A DNA stretch of 64,000 nt from Diphasiastrum complanatum (lineage: Eukaryota; Streptophyta; Lycopodiopsida; Lycopodiales; Lycopodiaceae). The stretch is taken from the NCBI GenBank assembly GCA_029204225.1, contig MU831869.1, forward strand, positions 1-64,000, given 5' to 3'. The stretch's first letter is position 1; each line of letters opens with the position of its first letter. Shown here piece after piece: positions 1 to 9,669 of the stretch. A program made the position numbers and the translations under genes. Below the pieces are notes generated by a model, which did not search any database, was not told where the DNA came from, and saw only the letters and a list, made by a program, of their open reading frames with translations.

Positions 1-259
1 TTGTCAACTATTTCAGTGGTTCTATCGCAGAGTTCTGATTCGACAAATAACAAAATCCACAGAATACAACAAGTTTAGAAAAGCATGCAAGTTCATACAG
101 GAAGAGAAAAATTAGAATATTGCTGAATAGCAAATTACATTCTTTATGAGCATCATAACAGATTACAAGTTCAGAGAAGCATGAGAGAAGAGCATCAAAA
201 TCAAATGATATGTACTCAATGTAAATGTGTTGATTGTATAATAACAAAAAACAAAGTAT

Positions 260-442
260 TTATTCTTCAACATCAGTTTTTATATCTCTTTCTATGGCTA
301 TATTGTCATGAAAAAATTCTCTGCTTGAGTATGCACCTAATAGATGTGCATTAATCTTGTTTCCAATAACTTCAATATACGTAGAGTACAATGAATAATG
401 AGAGCTCCTTAAAACAACATTCTCATCAAAGTCATTATTCAA
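260..442 (-). pseudogene. possible RPA3-like (RPA14) exon fragment
   Basis: A 60-codon open frame reads VV-x-x-S-S...TYIEVIG followed by YSSREF and an acidic end. The stretch ending in TYIEVIG resembles, from memory, the second half of plant replication protein A 14-kDa subunit, where a YxEVIG strand precedes an FGDxFD-type strand. The following part fits poorly, and the 5' side runs straight into the TCGAC-type repeat at 463-611. If real, it is a truncated exon or pseudogene. It could equally be a chance frame. Confidence 0.22.
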
Positions 443-462
443 AAAAGAGCAAGCTCGACATC

Positions 463-611
463 CAAGTCATCGACATTGAAGTCTCCGACGTCGAAGTCAT
501 CAATATCTTCTCAAGAGCAAGCTTGACATCCACGCATCGACATCAAAGTCTCCAACGTTGAAGTCATCGACATCTTCTCAAAGCAGCTCGACAATCGAAG
601 TCTTCGACTTC
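463..611. repeat. phrase-like TCGACATC/GAAGTC repeat block
   Basis: The words CGACATC, GAAGTCTC, GACGTCGAAGTC and CATCGACATC recur many times over about 150 bases with no fixed period. The same vocabulary recurs at 16.82-16.93 kb and inside the solo LTR at 58.26-58.33 kb, so this is probably a scrap of an LTR of that kind. Confidence 0.6.
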
Positions 612-1388
612 TCAACTAAATTGACTTAGCAACTAATAATAACAGCATGGTGTCTTAATCCCATTTTGAATAGTACAAACCTTATTAGAGGTCACTAACA
701 TAGCAAGGCGCTTATGGCCCAAAGCGGTGACGGTGCCTAAAGGAGGAAGCACGAATTATGGCTATCCAATTCCACTAATCAAGCATCACTAACTACTCTC
801 ATATACATATGTTGTAAAATGATAAGATCACTCTAGGGGTACTAATATATGATCGTATTCATCATGCAATCGGTTAGTTATCACTGAAAAGGGCGTTTTA
901 AAATTCTTGTCTATACTTTTTTTTTAAATGCATAGAGATACAGCAGCATGCAACAAGCAACAAACGCTAGGAAAGAATGTATACAAACAAATGCTGTTGT
1001 ATGATCTAGATGAATAATATAAAGATTTAAATTTTACAGGAAATAGAGTTTCTCCTATTCATTAACATCACGACCAAATAACACAAAAAATATTACATTA
1101 TCAAGACAAAATACAGAGAGATATGCAATCTTCATCCACAAAATCGATAACATGAAAATACAGTATTCAAGATAGGGAAAGCGATAAATATTTAGAAACA
1201 TCAACTATAGTGAGCCATAAAGTCCCCAATAGATTCAATCTACATTATCGTGATTTGATCTAGCATACAGCAAGTGAAACAGGTACTCATCGAAACGAAA
1301 AAAATCATTAGACAATTACAGTAGAGAACCCTACACAGACACTATACACAATCCACAAAAAAATCTCTAAGTCAACATATCATTCTAA

Positions 1389-1393
<5 letters not shown>
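612..1393. other. non-coding stretch, nothing recognised
   Basis: AT-rich sequence without open frames of note, without similarity I can recognise and without strong internal repeats. It lies downstream of the NST1-like gene. Confidence 0.5.

Positions 1394-1427
<34 letters not shown>
1394..1427. repeat. (GA)17 microsatellite
   Basis: An uninterrupted GA dinucleotide run in the 3' flank of the NST1-like gene, outside its coding exons. Confidence 0.95.
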
Positions 1428-1429
<2 letters not shown>

Positions 1430-1700
1430 TGCATATCTTATTTGAGGAATTGAAGGCAGTTAGATGACTCATTAAAAACTCACCAGCAAATCCCAAAGAT
1501 TTCCAGATAACATTCTGGGATACATACTCAGATAGAATGAGGCTGAAAAGGCCGTACTCCACACTTGGGCCACGCACATCATCAATGAGTGTGATGTAAG
1601 AAGTGCATTTATCAAATTCTTACTTTTATCCCACAGGAACACTTAACTTTTTTACTTTCTCCAAAACATCCTGGCGAATTATGTTCATAAGAAATGAGCC

Positions 1701-1869
1701 CTATCCCTTTGACACATCATATGCCCATAACGACTGCAATCCTGGAGTACTATAATAATCACCCAGATGAGGAATTTGCACAGAGCTTGTCATTGCTGAC
1801 AATGGAAGACTTCCTCGACAACCAAACATAGACCAGCCCGTCTCCAGCCCCATCCTCTTTGTAGACAAC
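1701..1869 (-). CDS. NST1-like gene, last coding exon (conserved C-terminal tail)
   Basis: The acceptor TTGCAG|G is followed by 55 codons ending QSLWAYDVSKG and TAG. The PH-[LI]-G-x-x-YST-xxx-QSLW motif is the terminal signature of plant NST1-like proteins as I remember them. The intron just upstream of the acceptor carries a (GA)n purine tract instead of a pyrimidine tract. Confidence 0.75.
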
Positions 1870-1891
1870 CTGCAACATGTTCCCAGATAAC

Positions 1892-1948
<57 letters not shown>

Positions 1949-4900
1949 CCCCAGAAAAAGAATGACCTCGGGTGCTCAGGGTTATTTGAGACAGATAATC
2001 AGAGACTCATAGAAACTCCATCCAGCATAGAATCCCGACCTGATTAAAACAATGTTTCTTTGCAGGAGGATTTCCATAGACAAATAGCAAACTTGCTTCA
2101 ATACGAGCTCAAATGCAATCAGGTGCTCAGGGTTATTTGAAACAGATAATTAGAGAATCACAAAAAGTCCACACACAGGTCTAGGTCTTATTCATTGGGT
2201 TTTTTGAGTAGGTTATTCATTGGAGCTTACAGTTATTTTCTTATTCCAGGTTTCGGTAGATTCTAGCTTTTCATATACAGCAGCTACTGTAGCAGCTTGT
2301 CTTTTTGTAATCCATCTAATTGACACAGTTATATTTCCTTCAATGCAATTGTGGTTGTTCAAGTTCTATTGCAGTTTGTGTATTGTGGTGGTCATAACTT
2401 GACCTATCTGTTTTGACCTCTTGCATGTATCACATTGAAGATTGTAGAAGGTGTCTCTTTAGCGAGTCCTGCAGCTTGATCTAAAACTTGAAATGTGTGA
2501 ATGTGGATGCTCACATATAAGTGCATTTGAAACATACTTGCTCTCAATATCATAATGCCCATAAAATCAAAAGACTGGCACTATCTACAACATACATCAA
2601 AATAATATCTCTAAGATACCATGGACCATGTTGCAAACAAATATACATCCGATCATCATAAAAGCTTACCCACGAGCAACTCGTTCTTTGTATTCAATGA
2701 TTTGTCCCCTTAAAATATGATTAGGCCGCAACGTCTTATCAACTCCAGTTCCATCACCTCCTGGGGGGGGTGGCAAAACCTCTCCTGTTATTGGACTAGT
2801 AACGTGAGTCCTGCAAACGTACAAATAGTCTCAGCATACCAGTTGTATGATGAATCGTCTTCTAAGTGGATGTTCTAAATACTTGACTGAACATACATTG
2901 CATTTGATAAATAGTTTCACATGAACTTGGCAAAAACAACAGCTCATTCGAAACAAAGGATTATGCTTTCAAACAGAAATTTTCAAAAAAAGCCGTATTC
3001 GATCCAGGCTTGGACTCTGCAAGCTGAATTGCCCTTCAAAACCCTTTCTACCTTTTGAAGAATGGCAAGATAAAATATATCAAATGTCACTTCAAGGCCA
3101 TACCTAAGTTAAATTTAAAGGAAAAAGCAAATCTCATGTGAAAGCCAAACATCTTGAAACCCCTGATCAGAGAATATTTTTTAGGACATTGAAATCTCTC
3201 GATACTTTTCATTTGAACTTCATCCGGAAAGGAGAGTATGCCCTTCAAATACCATAACTCAGCCTAATAGAACTTCCTATGCTTTGTGTCAATATAAAAT
3301 GCTCTCAAGTAAGTAAGGGAGTATCACATACTTTAACCAAAACTCTATTGCCGATCGCTCATAAGAATGTCCATCGGCTGTAATCACAGGATCCAGCATA
3401 ATTTCGCGGGTAATGCAATCAACAAACTCTGGTGGCACCTGGCGTTGAGAATCGGAATCATCCCAGATACGCAATGCAGATTGAAATGCTGACTGGTCTG
3501 ACCAGAGACTATTATTGGTTGATGCTGATAAAGGTATGGAGCCAACGGCAAATCCAGTGCTATCCCCCGTGCTACGATCATTTTGCTGTGGAGAGAACAG
3601 ACAAGATGGCAATTCATTCTCTGAATCCAGGGGAATTTTGGACAAAGGTAATAAAGTCTCCAACTCTGAGACCTCATTACTCGAAGGTAAAGCCCACTGC
3701 AATGGATCCACTAGACTGGAAAGATGGATTTGAGTTAACTGTGGTGCATCCCACATTTCCCATTTTCCCTCTCGAGAAGAGTCATTAGGATCCACTGACA
3801 AAGGCGACGTTGAAAGAGGCTCCAAAGAAGATGTTAGTTGATCTTTTGAAATTACCTTTTGGCCTATACAGTTGTTAGAGGAAAGTGAACTACCCAAAGT
3901 GCCACAATGCAGATGGGTATCACTCGTCGGAGAAAGAAGAGGAGATATCTGATTTACTGAACTGAGGGGACTGGACAGACTTGACAACAGAAAATTTGTT
4001 GTTAGAAAAGAAGCGCCAATGTCCAATGCTGTAAGACTGGAACAATTGATATTAGCTTCCAGATTGTTCAAACTCTGAGGAGCTGATATTGGTGGAAGCA
4101 CTGACGTAGAAAGTGGAACATGCACAGGATCCGTAGCTGAACCAGTTACACAGGCCAGCCCTGACCCTTCAGCCTGGATGCTGCCCCTGGCTTGAATCAT
4201 TGGTTCTGGGAGCAAACAAGGAGGTGGTGATGTGACTCTTTCACAAACAGCAGAATGTATATCTGTCTGACATCTTGTCAGATCATTGCAATACACTTTT
4301 CCAGCACATTCTGAGTGCACACTTGAAACCGTACACAGAAGTCTAGGAGGGGATTTGCATGAGTTCATCTGCAGAGCTGGCAAGTGTGACACTTCCTCCT
4401 GTAACAAATAAAATACACGTAAGAGTCAGAAAGGTGTGTGTGTGTGTGTCTCTCTCTCCATCTCTCTCTACCTCTCTCTGTGAAACAAAAAGCCATTTGT
4501 AGAATGGTGCACATACTGTGACAACACTACACTCATCAAAGAGCGTGGGAATTTAGAAGACTAAAGGAACACGAGAACATCTATTACCCACTCATCTTTG
4601 ATCCCAAGAACGCTGCAGAAAACGACACCACTTAAGGAAGCAAAAAAGAACAAGTCTAACAGATAAGCTTGAACAAGATGATCAGTATCGACAAAGAGTT
4701 AATTTTTACATTACCACCAAGGTTACAGAACATCGTCACATTAAGTTTAGAATGAGGTAGTGCTTAAACGTTTAATTAATTGTTGCACAATCTCCATTTA
4801 CCAAATAGACCCTGCATCAAGAAAATAAGCAGCTGCATCCTGCACCTGACAAGAGGGATTCACAAAGAGAATTACAGATAAAAATCATAACTAAGTTGAT

Positions 4901-7900
4901 AAATGGGATAAGCTTTTGCAGCATCCATAAGATCAACTGTCGGCAACTGTGTTTCTATGTCTCTATGGTGAGGAATCCCCAGTTGATAAAGGCTTTAGCA
5001 CTCATGTGTACTCTGGCTGTCACAGGTTTCAAAAGTATTCATTCTCAAACATTTTCATGATACAGAATTCACAGGATGCTCTTTTCTGGTGTTTGATTTT
5101 TTTTTATCTAAGGATCGCTCAGTTCCATGCACATTCATCCAGAAACAGGTCACAACATAACCATTTTGCACACATGAAGACATGCAGTCTGTCCATCACA
5201 CCTCACATTGACCTCATATGTCAATCACACAACTCAAAGACAGACAACTTCTGTTGGACAAAGGATCCTCAACGGCTTAAAGATAGGGATTTGTCAATTA
5301 GATGTCTATTTCATCAATAGGTTGAGTAGAGAAGGTACATCATATTACAGATTTGTGTTAATGCCCTGATGTTAAACTATGCCTTTCAATTGAGGTTCAT
5401 TCAGCCTTGAAACCTAGCCAGTTTCAACAAAATTTTCTTCTCCACTATTTGAGTCAGGCACTTTTTTTGACACGTGATATGCAGCAAAATTGGAAGTTCA
5501 CTCGTTCTTTTGTAACCCAGATTGTAGCACCCCCTTTGAGAAGCTTTAGATAGATTGTAAAATTTGATATACATGACATACCAAAGGAGACATACAATGA
5601 TTGTATTAACTAACTTGTACTTTTGCTTCACATTCAGTTTGAACCAGGCTTTTTCTTTTCTACACCAACTTCATGGAAGCACAAAGAAGCTAACACCGTA
5701 GGGTCATGTTAATCAGTGACATAATTTGCTATGGAGGTGAAAGATTCGACAAATTCTCGGTGTGTTTCATTTGAGAGGTCTCTCTCAACTTTGCAGTAGA
5801 CAAAATATCTTACGTGTCTTTTGGCAACCATTATAAGACCTTGACGTAAAGACCATGAAAATGGTGTCATCCATGTGCCATCATAATTAGCTTCTCGAGT
5901 TTTAAACCAAGAAAAAAAAATTTGTATAGATTCTTTTATGCTCCATTAAAGAAGACTAGCAGTTGATCCATATCGGTTATACATATAACATCTGCAGCAC
6001 TCTACCACCACAACGGAGGGCAAAATTAAACATGATCTTCCTAAGCTGTTCAGAATCCTTGCTACATCGGTAGTCTCCATCAGAGGACTATACTGGGAAA
6101 TCCAAGGACAAAAATTGATACATCAAGCATGTGCCTTTAAAAAGAATTTTTTTCATGCAATATCTCAATCACAGCTTATCCATCATATTGGTTGGTTGCA
6201 GCCCATCTTAGCATCTGTGAAGAACTACATGGTTGTGAGTAGGACAAAACTTTATCAATGAATATCACATATGTCCACAAACATATAGCCTACTTTGGTC
6301 TTAGCTGGATGGCATTTTTGTTTCAAATAGTTTGGAACGTCTCAATTTCAAACCTCAATGTTTATATGACCATTACTGTTTATCATATATATGTACATGT
6401 GAACTGAGTGGAATCATACTCTAGACCTAGAGATAACAAAAAGAGCCATCAACAAAAAGGCCACATTTTAAGAACTACACACATACTTATAAGGTACACA
6501 CAATCAGATCCATCAAACTACATTCACTGGTGACACGAACGTCCCCACCCACCTACAAACACCTACCTACGCCCACCCAAACACTCACACATACACACAC
6601 ACAAGCAAACAAACAAATCCTCATCCTCCTTCAGAGTTCTTCTAATTTTATTTCGCATGGATTGCATATCAAGCTTTTTAAACGAAACAAAGCAATCAGC
6701 AGCAGTATAGCCAGAAAATCCATAGTAGCAGTCCCCAATTCCACAAACCATTAGCAAAAGCACAGGAACGTGTGTGGATGCCCTGCAGTTACATCTATAA
6801 GGAGGCATGTGAAAGATTCAGAAATGCTGAAGGTGATCATAGAACTCCTTTAGCTCAAAGCTGAGACAATAATGTCTTCTGAAAAAAGCATCTCACTAGC
6901 AGAAATAACAATCACGTGCAAGAAAAACCAAAGCTGATTATAAACAGTGAGATTAAAAGAACGTCTATTTAATACTCTTTAAGCTCAAGAAAACTAACAG
7001 ATGGATCACTATGTTCAAAATATGTTACATGAAAGTGCTTAACAGTCTACTCTTTAAGCTCGAGAAAACTAATAAATGGATCACAGTGTTCAATATAATT
7101 TATGTTAAAGTGCTTGAACTCACCTTTGAATTCAGATTTGCAGAAGTTCTCTCCATGCCATTCACGTCGGAATGCGATTTATTGTCAGTAAAGTCAATTT
7201 GTCCAACAGGTTTGCCCCAAACTTTTGTGAATGGCATTCTGTTCAAAGAAGAACTGCTGGAAGCAAGCTTCTCACTACTCCCCTCAGGAAGAACAGTGCT
7301 CCGGCCTGTGGAAGCTGTGCCAGTTGAAATGACTCCTTTTGCAGATCTGCCACCAAAGGTGAAGCCTTTCCCCCAGAAGGTTGTATCACTAGAGCGTGAG
7401 CCTCCAATCTTGGATGCCGTCATTCCAGTCTTTGCTGGACTAATGTACTTAAGAGGAAGAACTTTCTGGCTGTTTCCAGCTTTTTTAGCAAATTCACTTC
7501 TCTTCAATCCAGATTCGATCCCAACTGTTCCAGAGCCTTTAAAACCCTTTTTTAGATTGCTAAAACTGGAATAACCTGTTTTCTGCTCTCCATTTCTCTC
7601 ACTTTCCAGTGGGTCAATGTCACACTTTTTTACTGTAGCTTTTCCATTCTCTTTCCTTTTTCTGGCATCTTCTAACTCAATCTCCTTAGCTTTCTCCTTC
7701 TCTCTTTCCTTTGCCTTCTCCTGCCGTCTCCTTTCAGCTTCCTTCTCTCGCCTGATCTCACGCTCTCGCTCAGCAGCTGCTTCCCTTTCACTCTCTCTTT
7801 CGGCTTCAAGCTTTTCATCTCTCAATCTCCTCCTCTCCTCAACCAGTCTGGCTACCTCCTCTCTTTGTTTCCTTTCTTCCTCCTCCAGCCGCTTCCTCTC

Positions 7901-8878
7901 CAATCTTGCTAACCTTCTCTCTTCAGCCTTTCTCCTGGCCTTCTCTCCTCTGCTCCCATGACTCGCAGGAAGATCCTCCTCCCGTCGCTGACTCCTCATT
8001 CGGCCTTCACCGAGTCGATCATCGTGCACAGCACCTTCGTCTGTCCATCTCTTTGTCAACACCCATTTGAACATCAGAAAAACAAGACAAACGTACTTCA
8101 ACAAGTAATAGACTCTCCCATGCTCCCCGGGAGAGCAAAATTCATTCTTGAACCAGAAACCCACATTATCACCCCACCCGGGAGATTCAACCCCCCAATT
8201 AAACCCTAATGCAGCCCAGCTTGGCCAAAAGCTCCAGAACCATGAACAATTGGCATTCCCCCAGCCCTCGCCTCCTGCGTCACAGCATTTGATTGCCCCT
8301 CCTCGGTCACCACATGACTCTGATCTGTCTGACCATCCTCTGATCCCCCATCCTCTCACATTTTTTGCATTCCAAATGCCTCCTCCGACAGAAGCCCCAC
8401 CCGTACTATGTGGCAACGACTGAGAGCCCCCTCCAGCAATCCCTGAAGCTCCCTGCATTCCCTGAACACCATTAGGCAAATCCAATACCGGCCGCTTAGA
8501 CACATGCCCACAATATGTACACATGAACTTTCCACCACATGGACTTTGCTCCCGGTAAGCATACAGGCAGTTCCTGCAGCGGCGAATCGCCTCCTTTCGC
8601 CATTTAGCTGCCTCCATTGCTTCGATCCGCCTTCTTTCCCGAAGCAGTGTATTCCTATGCGCCCGCCACTGAGATAACCTTGGCATCACCAGCTCATACC
8701 AGCCGAGGCTCATGAGAAGAACACCCACACAAGCTAGGCGTGGCGATGTCACTTCAAACCTAAATCCAGGAGGCAGCCACTGGGAGAGCGCCCACAGGAT
8801 TATGAGAGGGATTATGAGCCATGGCAGCATGGTCACAATGCGCCGTGACCACCTTGATGCCACACACAAAATGCACAT
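1701..8878 (-). CDS. NST1-like membrane protein with embedded U-box (spliced gene, 4 coding exons)
   Basis: Proposed coding exons on the minus strand are 8878-7124, 4398-3332, 2810-2670 and 1869-1701. All introns are GT-AG and all junction phases match, giving 3132 nt or 1043 residues plus stop. The N-terminus (MCILCV start, membrane segments near residues 15-34 and 47-66, Cys101/104/120/123 zinc ribbon ending GHVSKRPVLDLP) and the C-terminus (PHLGDYYST...QSLWAYD) match what I recall of plant proteins annotated 'stress response NST1-like'. The coil GEKARRKAEERR to LVEERRRLRDEK is also shared. Between them lies a U-box (about residues 907-985; CITREIMLDPV, ADGHSYER, RPNHILR), which predicts E2 binding and ubiquitin ligase activity. 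Topology suggests an endomembrane anchor with a cytosolic ligase domain; this is inference. An upstream in-frame ATG at 8926 exists, but homologues start at MCILCV. An extra exon inside the 2.7-kb intron is not excluded. Confidence 0.8.
1895..1945. repeat. (CT)25 microsatellite beside a 3' splice site
   Basis: 51 bases of CT on the plus strand, which is GA on the gene strand. It ends 25 bases from the acceptor of the last exon of the NST1-like gene. Confidence 0.95.
2670..2810 (-). CDS. NST1-like gene, coding exon 3 (second half of U-box)
   Basis: Begins after TTTGCAG and completes the codon left by exon 2. It reads THVTSPITGEVLPPPPGG...TLRPNHILRGQIIEYKER, the standard second half of a U-box (SP-T-G, then L-PN-LR). 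A Pro/Gly-rich insertion (PPPPGGDGTGVD) lengthens the loop. The frame reaches TAA at 2668-2666, but that TAA overlaps a good donor (GG|GTAAGC). Splicing there to the acceptor at 1870/1871 keeps frame with the conserved tail. Reading through would end the protein just after the U-box, so a shorter isoform is possible. Confidence 0.8.
3332..4398 (-). CDS. NST1-like gene, coding exon 2 (Ser-rich region and first half of U-box)
   Basis: The acceptor is TTGTTACAG|GAGG and the donor TTAAA|GTATGTG. Most of the exon is low-complexity Ser/Leu/Pro. The segment REGKWEMWDAPQL resembles the KGTWQMW block that I recall from angiosperm NST1-like proteins, which supports one gene rather than two. The last 35 residues begin a U-box: PPEFVDCITREIMLDPVITA, then DGHSYER and EFWLK. 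The key hydrophobic and DP/ADG/YER positions of the family are all present. Confidence 0.85.
4436..4493. repeat. (TG)n/(CT)n compound microsatellite
   Basis: GTGTGTGTGT runs into interrupted CTCTCT blocks, just upstream of exon 2 of the NST1-like gene, in the intron. Confidence 0.85.
4494..6972 (-). other. 2.7-kb intron of the NST1-like gene; one unexplained open frame at 5709-5945
   Basis: Mostly non-coding. A 79-codon open frame without ATG runs on the minus strand at 5709-5945 (contains FFSWFKTREANYDGTW and RHVRYFVYCKVERD). I do not recognise it; it may be an old transposon scrap or an exon. A CA-rich stretch lies at 6583-6603. No further NST1-like exon could be picked out by eye, although one is possible because the Ser-rich middle of this family is poorly conserved. 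Confidence 0.4.
6973..7120. repeat. 75-bp tandem duplication at the exon 1 donor
   Basis: Two head-to-tail copies start TACTCTTTAAGCTC at 6973 and 7048. They differ at scattered positions and by small indels. The second copy runs up to the exon 1 donor of the NST1-like gene. Confidence 0.85.
7124..8878 (-). CDS. NST1-like gene, coding exon 1 (membrane segments, zinc ribbon, coiled coil)
   Basis: 585 codons. Two hydrophobic segments are separated by a short loop (PPGFRFEVTSPR) and followed by a basic arm and a CxxC-x15-CxxC zinc ribbon. A Gly/Trp-rich linker comes next, then a third hydrophobic patch near residues 268-288. A highly charged Arg/Glu/Lys coiled coil of about 130 residues begins near residue 300 and is followed by a Ser-rich tail. 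The exon ends in a clean donor (AAG|GTGAGT). The zinc ribbon after a two-pass membrane hairpin recalls the layout of ER-shaping Lunapark proteins; that comparison is mine and unproven. Apparent overlapping frames on the plus strand (for example 7617-7961) are shadows of this coil. Confidence 0.85.
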
Positions 8879-9539
8879 CCTCCCACCTCCACTCAATGTG
8901 TGCCTCTTCCCCTCTAGGGCTTGCAAAAAAGATCTAATCCAGCTTTCCCTTTCCTTCTTATCTTGACCTCAACCTTGAGCCTTCTGTGTGTTCATCCCTA
9001 CATCAAGCTATTATCGCATTTGCACAAACCCAAACAGCAACGATTCTTCCCAACTTGACATCAACTTGCGCTTACCCTAATCGTTCCGCCGATGCAGCAA
9101 AATCCAAAATGCTCTTGCTCCTGGCTTGGCTTGATGTCCTCGCGGCTTGGAGCAGTAAATCTTGCAACTGAATCCGCTGCTGTTCCCGGAATCTTTGCAT
9201 CTAAAAGCTTTCATCCAAGCTCCACCACGCCCATACATCAACAAGCCTGATGTGCAACAAAAATCTGACGAAAAGCGCAAATTCTTCTGCCACGGAGCAT
9301 GCGAAAGGTCCGATCATGGAATTGAATGCACATTGGGAAGCAGATACTGGAGAATGAGAGAATGGGAGAGGACAGCATCGCTCGCACGCAGCCAGAAGAA
9401 GAAGAAGAAAAGGAGGAGGATCGGATGCAAAAGCGAAGGAAATGGGAAAAGAAAGCAGAGAGAGCGCGAAGCAAAGGAAAAGGAAAGGGGATAAGAAACG
9501 ACCGCGAAAAGGATTCGAAGGCAGAAATGCGAGGACGAT
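8879..9539 (-). promoter_or_regulatory. probable 5' leader of the NST1-like gene, CT-rich on the gene strand
   Basis: Between the ATG and the telo-box the gene strand is rich in CT and TTC runs (plus-strand purine block at 9394-9535). Plant core promoters and leaders often show such Y-patches. The open frames seen here on both strands have low-complexity composition and no recognisable domain, so I do not call them genes. The transcription start cannot be fixed. Confidence 0.45.
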
Positions 9540-9548
9540 AAACCCTAA
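9540..9548 (+). promoter_or_regulatory. telo-box AAACCCTAA
   Basis: An exact AAACCCTAA motif, a known element of promoters of plant housekeeping and translation-related genes. It lies 662 bases upstream of the NST1-like ATG. Confidence 0.55.
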
Positions 9549-9573
9549 ATGGGATGGACCAATCCCACGGTGC

Positions 9574-9579
9574 CACGTG
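9574..9579. promoter_or_regulatory. G-box CACGTG (proximal)
   Basis: TGCCACGTGCC contains the palindromic G-box bound by plant bZIP and bHLH factors. It is paired with a second copy 64 bases further from the gene. Confidence 0.55.
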
Positions 9580-9637
9580 CCTCAAAAACCTACTCCCTAA
9601 AAGGGCTTTCACCTGCTGGCAACGACAAGCTGATTGC

Positions 9638-9643
9638 CACGTG
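9638..9643. promoter_or_regulatory. G-box CACGTG (distal, extended palindrome)
   Basis: TGCCACGTGGCA is a 12-base perfect palindrome around the G-box core. Two such sites near a telo-box make this the likely regulatory region of the divergently read NST1-like gene. Confidence 0.6.
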
Positions 9644-9669
9644 GCACATTGTGGTGCTTGTCCCATAAG

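Noticed and set aside
3384-3788. Overlapping plus and minus frames across exon 2 of the NST1-like gene
   Set aside because: Shadows of the real minus-strand exon, which is supported by the U-box and splice phases.
7617-7961. Ser/Leu/Phe-rich plus-strand frame
   Set aside because: Antisense shadow of the charged coiled coil of the NST1-like exon 1.
8879-8926. Upstream in-frame ATG at 8926 for the NST1-like protein
   Set aside because: Known relatives start at MCILCV (8878); the extra 16 residues are not conserved as far as I recall.
9238-9666. 142-codon minus frame upstream of the NST1-like gene
   Set aside because: Lies in the CT-rich leader and promoter, low complexity, crosses both G-boxes; no domain.
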